This document shows positions 59,782 to 64,000 of a DNA stretch of 64,000 nucleotides, one piece after another. The DNA is from Caldilineaceae bacterium (lineage in GTDB: Bacteria > Chloroflexota > Anaerolineae > Caldilineales > Caldilineaceae). The stretch is taken from assembly GCA_020846635.1 (NCBI GenBank), contig JADLDO010000024.1, positions 62,001-126,000 on the forward strand, written 5' to 3'. A program made the translations under genes and the position numbers. The notes beneath the pieces were generated by a model, which was not told the DNA's origin, did no database searches, and worked only from the letters and a program-made list of their open reading frames with translations. Positions within the stretch are counted from its first letter, which is position 1, and each line of letters opens with the position of its first letter.

Positions 59782-61713
59782 ATGACCGCAACAACATCAA
59801 CTGATGTTTCTGATGACGCGCTAGCGAAATCCTCTATCTCCACGCCGCGCTTCACATGGGCGCTCTTTCGCCTGCGTCCTGGCCCCTTCCTGGTCTACAG
59901 CGTCGGCTGGGTGGCGTATTTTGTCTTGCAGCTTGGGCCGGGGCTGGTGCAGCAGCGGCTCTTTGACCGCTTGACGGGCGAGGCAGCGGTGATGCAGAGC
60001 GCGTGGACTTTGCTGGCGCTCTATGTAGGCATTGAAGTGGCGCGTGTGGTGGCGAATTACACGGCGCGCGTGGGCGATATGGCCTTTCAGGAACCGCTGC
60101 GCGCCTTGCTGCAATTGAATTTGATGCGGAGTGTGCTGCGGCAGCCGGGCGCACAGCCGCTGCCCATCTCCAGTGGTGAGGCGGTCAGCCGCTTTAGCGA
60201 CGATGTCGGTGAGGTCAAGGACTTCCCAACGTGGCTGCCGCATATGTTCGGCCAATTTGTTTGTGCGCTTGTGGCGATCATCATCATGCTGCGTATCAAT
60301 GTGTGGATCACGGTGGCGGCTGTAACCCCCGCGCTGTTGGGCATGTGGCTCAATCATTTTGCGTGGGCGCGGCTGCTGCGTGCTTACAAGGAGAGCGCAC
60401 GCGCACAGGACGCGGTGAAAGGCTTCCTGGGTGAGATTTTTAGCGCGGTGCAGGCGCTGAAAGTGGCAGATGCCGAGGCCGCCACCATCCGTTACTTTCA
60501 GCGCCTTGCCGATACGCGCGGGCGCGCTGAAGTGCGCGAGAAGTTCTTTCATACGCTGAGCTTTACCACCAGCTTTCAAAGTGCGCTCGTCGGTGTGGGT
60601 TTGATCTTGTTGCTGGGTGGGTTGGCGATCAACAATGGCACATTTACGGTCGGCGACTTTGCGCTTTTTATGTATTACATCTGGTTTAGTACCGAATTTT
60701 TCTCGAACGTGGGCAGTTTTATTGGCGACTACAAGACGCAAGCCGTCTCGATTCAACGCTTGGAAGAACTGGCGCAGGGTGAAGCGCGCCAAACGCTCTT
60801 AGCGGATCACCCCGTCTACTTGAAGGATGACCCCCCGCCCCTGGTCATGCCGGTCAAGAGCGCCGCCGACCGTCTGCAAACGCTGGAAGTGCGCGGGTTG
60901 AGATGCCTCTATGGCGCAGAGGAGACAGGCGCGCAAGAAATGGGGAATGGTCGGGTATCTGTGTCAAGTCCTGTGTCACGTCCTGGGATCGAGGCTGTCT
61001 CCTTCACGCTCAAACGGGGCGATTTTGTCGTCATCACCGGGCGTGTTGGCGCTGGTAAGACCACCTTGCTGCGCGCCCTTTTGGGGCTTTTGCCCAACAC
61101 GCAGGGGGAAATTTTCTGGAATAGAGAGCGCGTGCAGCATCCCGCCACCTTCTTTGTCCCACCGCGCAGCGCCTACACGCCACAAATGCCGCGGCTATTC
61201 AGCGAGAAACTGCGCGATAACATTCTGATGGGGCAGGAGGGTCACTCTGGAGAGGGTGAGGATGGGGCATTGTGGGCAGCCATCCGTGCGGCAGTTCTGG
61301 AAGACGATATTGCCATGTTGCATGACGGTCTGGATACGGTCGTTGGGCCACGCGGGGTGAAGCTTTCCGGCGGGCAGGTGCAGCGCGCCGCCGCGGCACG
61401 CATGTTTGTGCGTCAGGCTGAATTGCTCGTCTTTGACGACCTTTCCAGCGCGCTGGATGTCGTGACCGAGGAGCAGTTGTGGGAGAATCTCACGGCTGTT
61501 CCTCCTCTGGTTGCGCGCCAAAATGGGGATGGGCAGCGCACCGAGCGACCTACCTGTTTAGTAGTCTCAAACCGACGGGCAGCGTTGCGGCGCGCGGATC
61601 ATGTACTCGTGATGAAAGATGGGCGCGTCGAAGCGCAGGGCAAACTAGACGAGTTGTTAAGCACCTGTGCTGAAATGCGACGGCTTTGGGCGGGAGAAGT
61701 CGAGGCGTCGTGA
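59782..61713 (+). CDS. ABC exporter half-transporter (TMD-NBD), degenerate catalytic subunit
   Basis: Partner of the preceding gene: six membrane helices in residues about 25-320 and an NBD from about residue 370. Walker A is [16 protein letters not shown] and the signature is canonical ([16 protein letters not shown]). Walker B reads [12 protein letters not shown], with Asp in place of the catalytic Glu, and the H-loop histidine is replaced by Asn ([20 protein letters not shown]). These are the marks of the degenerate-site subunit of heterodimeric exporters. A ~20-residue extra segment ([20 protein letters not shown]) interrupts the start of the NBD. It ends 15 bases before the convergent PfkB gene. 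Substrate unknown. Confidence 0.92.
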   Translation: MTATTSTDVSDDALAKSSISTPRFTWALFRLRPGPFLVYSVGWVAYFVLQLGPGLVQQRLFDRLTGEAAVMQSAWTLLALYVGIEVARVVANYTARVGDMAFQEPLRALLQLNLMRSVLRQPGAQPLPISSGEAVSRFSDDVGEVKDFPTWLPHMFGQFVCALVAIIIMLRINVWITVAAVTPALLGMWLNHFAWARLLRAYKESARAQDAVKGFLGEIFSAVQALKVADAEAATIRYFQRLADTRGRAEVREKFFHTLSFTTSFQSALVGVGLILLLGGLAINNGTFTVGDFALFMYYIWFSTEFFSNVGSFIGDYKTQAVSIQRLEELAQGEARQTLLADHPVYLKDDPPPLVMPVKSAADRLQTLEVRGLRCLYGAEETGAQEMGNGRVSVSSPVSRPGIEAVSFTLKRGDFVVITGRVGAGKTTLLRALLGLLPNTQGEIFWNRERVQHPATFFVPPRSAYTPQMPRLFSEKLRDNILMGQEGHSGEGEDGALWAAIRAAVLEDDIAMLHDGLDTVVGPRGVKLSGGQVQRAAAARMFVRQAELLVFDDLSSALDVVTEEQLWENLTAVPPLVARQNGDGQRTERPTCLVVSNRRAALRRADHVLVMKDGRVEAQGKLDELLSTCAEMRRLWAGEVEAS

Positions 61714-61728
61714 TTTCGTATCAAGCTC

Positions 61729-62682
61729 TTATAGGAGCTGTGACTTTCGCTGCTCAATCAGGGCTTGTGCTTCGGCAAGCGTCGGTTGGGCAGCGGTGCC
61801 GCCTGCTGCTTGGGTGGAAAGCGCGCCACAGGCACAGCCCAGCGCCAGGGCATCGGCCAATTGCCAGCGATGCAGCCAGCCATAGAGAAAGCCGCCGTTA
61901 AAGCTGTCGCCCGCGCCCGTGGTGTCCACGACGGGCATGGGGAAGCCGGGGTCAAGTATGATCTGATTCCCCTGGCGACAGATGGCTCCCGCCGCGCCAT
62001 TCTTGATGGCAACTGTGGGGATGGTGGATGCTAGCGTGCTAAGAGCAGCGTCAAGCGTGGAAGTGCGGGTGATGGCGCGTGCTTCCTGTTCGTTGGGCAA
62101 GAAAAGATCGGTTTGAGCCAAGACCTCATGCAGCCCGTCATCCCAACGCTCGCTGGGGTCCCAATTGGTGTCGAGAGAGACGGTCGCTCCCCCGGCGCGT
62201 GTTTGGGCGAGGAGCGCGGCCAAGCCAGGGCGCAGGTTGTGTTGCAGAAAGTAGCTGGTGATGTGGATATGGCGGCATTGCGCCAGGAGCTTGGCGTCAA
62301 CCTGGTCAGCACGCAGCGCGTCAATCGCTCCGAGATGGGTGAGGATGGCGCGGTCGTTGGGGACGTTGAGAATGACGCTGAGGCCGGTCTTGAGCGTGGG
62401 GTCGATGATGACGCCGCGCGTGTCAATCTGGCGTTGGTGGAGATGATCGAGCATGAAGCGGCCAAAGGTATCCTCCCCAACTACGCCGCAATAGGCGACA
62501 CGCAGACCCAACCGCGCCGCGCCCATCGCAAAGATCGTGCCGGAACCGCCCACGGTCAGCGTGGCATCGTCCACCACTTTCTCAAACTGGCCGAAGATTG
62601 GCCGCGCGTCGTGGCCCAAGATGAGATCAACGTTGATTTCACCGAGGGTGAGAATATCAAATAAGGGAGATGATGCGGGCAT
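61729..62682 (-). CDS. PfkB-family carbohydrate kinase
   Basis: Sugar or nucleoside kinase of the ribokinase fold. The N-terminal substrate region is [20 protein letters not shown] with the glycine pair [20 protein letters not shown]; the catalytic/ATP motif is [20 protein letters not shown] (about residues 255-274), including the base Asp. The start is ATG 62682 ([11 protein letters not shown]); the upstream frame to 62748 lacks conservation. 317 residues. The substrate cannot be fixed; fructose, tagatose-6-phosphate or similar is possible given the nearby KbaZ-like and SIS-domain genes. It is divergent from the SIS gene with a clear promoter in between. Confidence 0.9.
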   Translation of the reverse strand: MPASSPLFDILTLGEINVDLILGHDARPIFGQFEKVVDDATLTVGGSGTIFAMGAARLGLRVAYCGVVGEDTFGRFMLDHLHQRQIDTRGVIIDPTLKTGLSVILNVPNDRAILTHLGAIDALRADQVDAKLLAQCRHIHITSYFLQHNLRPGLAALLAQTRAGGATVSLDTNWDPSERWDDGLHEVLAQTDLFLPNEQEARAITRTSTLDAALSTLASTIPTVAIKNGAAGAICRQGNQIILDPGFPMPVVDTTGAGDSFNGGFLYGWLHRWQLADALALGCACGALSTQAAGGTAAQPTLAEAQALIEQRKSQLL

Positions 62683-62741
62683 GGTTCTGCTCTCGGCTGG
62701 GGTTGGATTCTGTTGCAGCAGGTTAGCACAGGCTGTACGCG

Positions 62742-62770
62742 TTGACAATCAGGAGGGATGATCGCATAAT
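62742..62770 (+). promoter_or_regulatory. Sigma-70-like promoter of the SIS-domain gene
   Basis: TTGACA (62742-62747) and CATAAT (62765-62770) with a 17-base spacer, about 95 bases before the ATG at 62866. The -35 is perfect and the -10 has one deviation. Confidence 0.6.
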
Positions 62771-62865
62771 CGTGCCGGGTCTGCGTGCTTCGGCGCACAT
62801 TCTCTATTCTACTATCTACTAATCACGACTATCTATTCATCACGCTCCAAAGGGAGAAGTGTCGT

Positions 62866-63936
62866 ATGGAGACGCAACAAGAGACGCGCGGGCAGCATAC
62901 CCTGACTGAAATCGTCAGCCAGCCCTACGGGTGGGGCAAGGCGTATGAACAGTTGGTTGGGCGGCGCGATGAGATCATGAACGCGTGGGCCGGTGTGCAG
63001 CCGCAGCAGATCATCGTTACCGGCTGTGGCTCGACCCATTACCTGTCGCAAACCGCTGCTGCGCTCCTGCAAGGCTTGACGGGAATCCCCGCGCGCGGTC
63101 TGCCTGCATCCGAGATTGTGCTGTTTCCTGACCAAGTGCTTTACCGGCCCGAAGAGACGCTGCTGCTGGCGATCTCGCGCTCCGGCACGACGACGGAGAC
63201 GGCTGCGGCGATGGACAAATTCCGCAGCCTGGGCGGCAAGGCGGTGTGGGGGATTACCTGTTATGCGGATACGCCTGTGGGGCAGGAGAGCGATTTTATG
63301 CTGCTGACCGACATGGCGCAAGAACAGAGCATTGCCCAGACACTTTCATTTAGTACCATGCTCTTTACGGCGCAGGGAGTGGCGGCAGTGGCGGGGGAGC
63401 ATGATCTGACGCCGTTGGGGGAAGTGCCCAAAGCCTGTGAGCAATTGATCCAGTCCACCTATGGGTTGGCGACCCATTGGGGTACTGAGCCAGGGGTAGA
63501 ACGCTTCTTCTTTCTGGGGTCGGGGCCGCTCTATGGTATGGCCTGTGAAGCGATGCTTAAGATGAAGGAGATGTCGATCACCCATGCCGAAGCCTATCAT
63601 TTCCTGGAGTTTCGCCACGGGCCCAAAGCGCTGGTGGATGAACACGCGATGGTGGTGGGGATGATTGGGGCGCAGACCTTCCGGCATGAGGCCGCGGTGA
63701 TCACAGAGATGGCGGAGATGGGCGGCAAGACGGTGACATTGGTTCCAGGCAATGCCAATGCGGGGCATGTCACAGTTCACCTGCCCGATCACCTGCCCGC
63801 GTGGACGATGCCGGTGCTCTATTTGCCGGTGGTGCAGAGCATGGCCCATGCGCGGTCGATGGAGAAGGGGCTTGATCCCGATAACCCACGCAATCTGTCG
63901 GCGGTGGTCTTTTTGGATCGGGGAGATTTGGGGTAG
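62866..63936 (+). CDS. SIS-domain sugar-phosphate isomerase/deaminase (AgaS/GlmS-C-like)
   Basis: Protein with two SIS domains, like the isomerase half of GlmS or AgaS, acting on an amino-sugar phosphate. The first SIS domain contains IIVTGCGSTHYLSQTAAALL and LAISRSGTTTETAAAMDKFR (about residues 50-120). The second has FFLGSGPLYGMACEAMLKMK followed by AEAYHFLEFRHGPKALVDE, the conserved EFRHGP of this group. No glutaminase domain is present, so ammonia-dependent synthesis or deamination is expected. ATG 62866 has AAAGGGAGAAG upstream; the open frame upstream is not conserved. 356 residues. A large hairpin of the dispersed family follows. Confidence 0.9.
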   Translation: METQQETRGQHTLTEIVSQPYGWGKAYEQLVGRRDEIMNAWAGVQPQQIIVTGCGSTHYLSQTAAALLQGLTGIPARGLPASEIVLFPDQVLYRPEETLLLAISRSGTTTETAAAMDKFRSLGGKAVWGITCYADTPVGQESDFMLLTDMAQEQSIAQTLSFSTMLFTAQGVAAVAGEHDLTPLGEVPKACEQLIQSTYGLATHWGTEPGVERFFFLGSGPLYGMACEAMLKMKEMSITHAEAYHFLEFRHGPKALVDEHAMVVGMIGAQTFRHEAAVITEMAEMGGKTVTLVPGNANAGHVTVHLPDHLPAWTMPVLYLPVVQSMAHARSMEKGLDPDNPRNLSAVVFLDRGDLG

Positions 63937-63958
63937 GGACACAGTTGGTATAATAACC

Positions 63959-64000
63959 TTCCCGGAAGCGGCCCAGAGGGCTCTGGGCCGCTTCCGGGAA
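63959..64000. terminator. Longest GGAAGC-family hairpin, at the window end
   Basis: Arms TTCCCGGAAGCGGCCCAGAG (63959-63978) and its exact complement (63981-64000) form an almost perfect palindrome with a tiny central GG, so the stem is about 18 pairs. It follows the SIS gene by 22 bases and is cut by the window edge, so outer pairs or a T-tract may lie beyond. Confidence 0.8.

Overview
The window looks like chromosomal DNA of a filamentous or sludge-type Chloroflexota bacterium (Anaerolineae/Caldilineae-like). This rests on gene content and style, not on a marker gene: moderately high GC, paired Yip1-family membrane proteins, an Agl23-type GT39 protein, a DUF2723 protein, extracytoplasmic proteins with long (P/T)-rich 'PTATPTP' or 'EEATPEAT' linkers, and a pyruvoyl arginine decarboxylase/agmatinase/deoxyhypusine-synthase-like operon. 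No rRNA, tRNA, CRISPR array, transposase or prophage gene was seen.

Region 1 (3-22,211, all plus strand) is one exopolysaccharide/O-antigen-like locus of about 22 kb. It holds seven glycosyltransferases, a UDP-GlcNAc 2-epimerase, an FkbM methyltransferase, a Wzx-like flippase, an iron-sulfur F420-hydrogenase-beta-like protein paired with a polysaccharide pyruvyl transferase, a Wzy/O-antigen-ligase-like polymerase, a hexapeptide acyltransferase, a polyprenyl-phosphate sugar-1-phosphate transferase that would start the repeat unit, a Wzz-like chain-length protein and a phosphoglucomutase/phosphomannomutase. Together they describe a Wzx/Wzy-type pathway. The part at about 2.2-8.4 kb is visibly more AT-rich than its flanks.

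Region 2 (22.4-41 kb) is core and mixed metabolism: two Yip1-like membrane proteins, a three-gene polyamine operon, purA divergent from a LysR regulator, an Agl23-like membrane glycosyltransferase, an orphan molybdopterin hydroxylase subunit, MscL, a HIT protein, a HAD phosphatase, a quinone oxidoreductase, an M29 aminopeptidase, a CBS protein and a TolB-like propeller protein.

Region 3 (41.2-46.8 kb, minus) groups a UDP-GlcNAc dehydrogenase with thyX-cysD-cysNC. The dehydrogenase and the APS/PAPS genes can supply precursors (uronic sugar, sulfate donor) to the glycan locus. Region 4 (46.9-57.6 kb) has a cation/proton antiporter-rhodanese fusion, a DUF1385 protein with a probably leaderless mRNA, an S4 protein, an SH3 lipoprotein, a DUF2723 protein, a divergent Amt transporter, fmt and a KbaZ/GatZ-like protein.

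Region 5 (57.6-64 kb) is the most unusual part. A strong promoter containing a perfect dyad drives a 24-residue ORF with an ideal Shine-Dalgarno sequence, followed by two ABC exporter half-transporters whose motifs indicate an asymmetric heterodimer. A PfkB kinase and a SIS-domain sugar isomerase/deaminase follow.

A family of dispersed hairpins with the arm CCCTCCCGGAAGC (seven copies) sits mostly between convergent genes and appears to be the local transcription terminator repeat.
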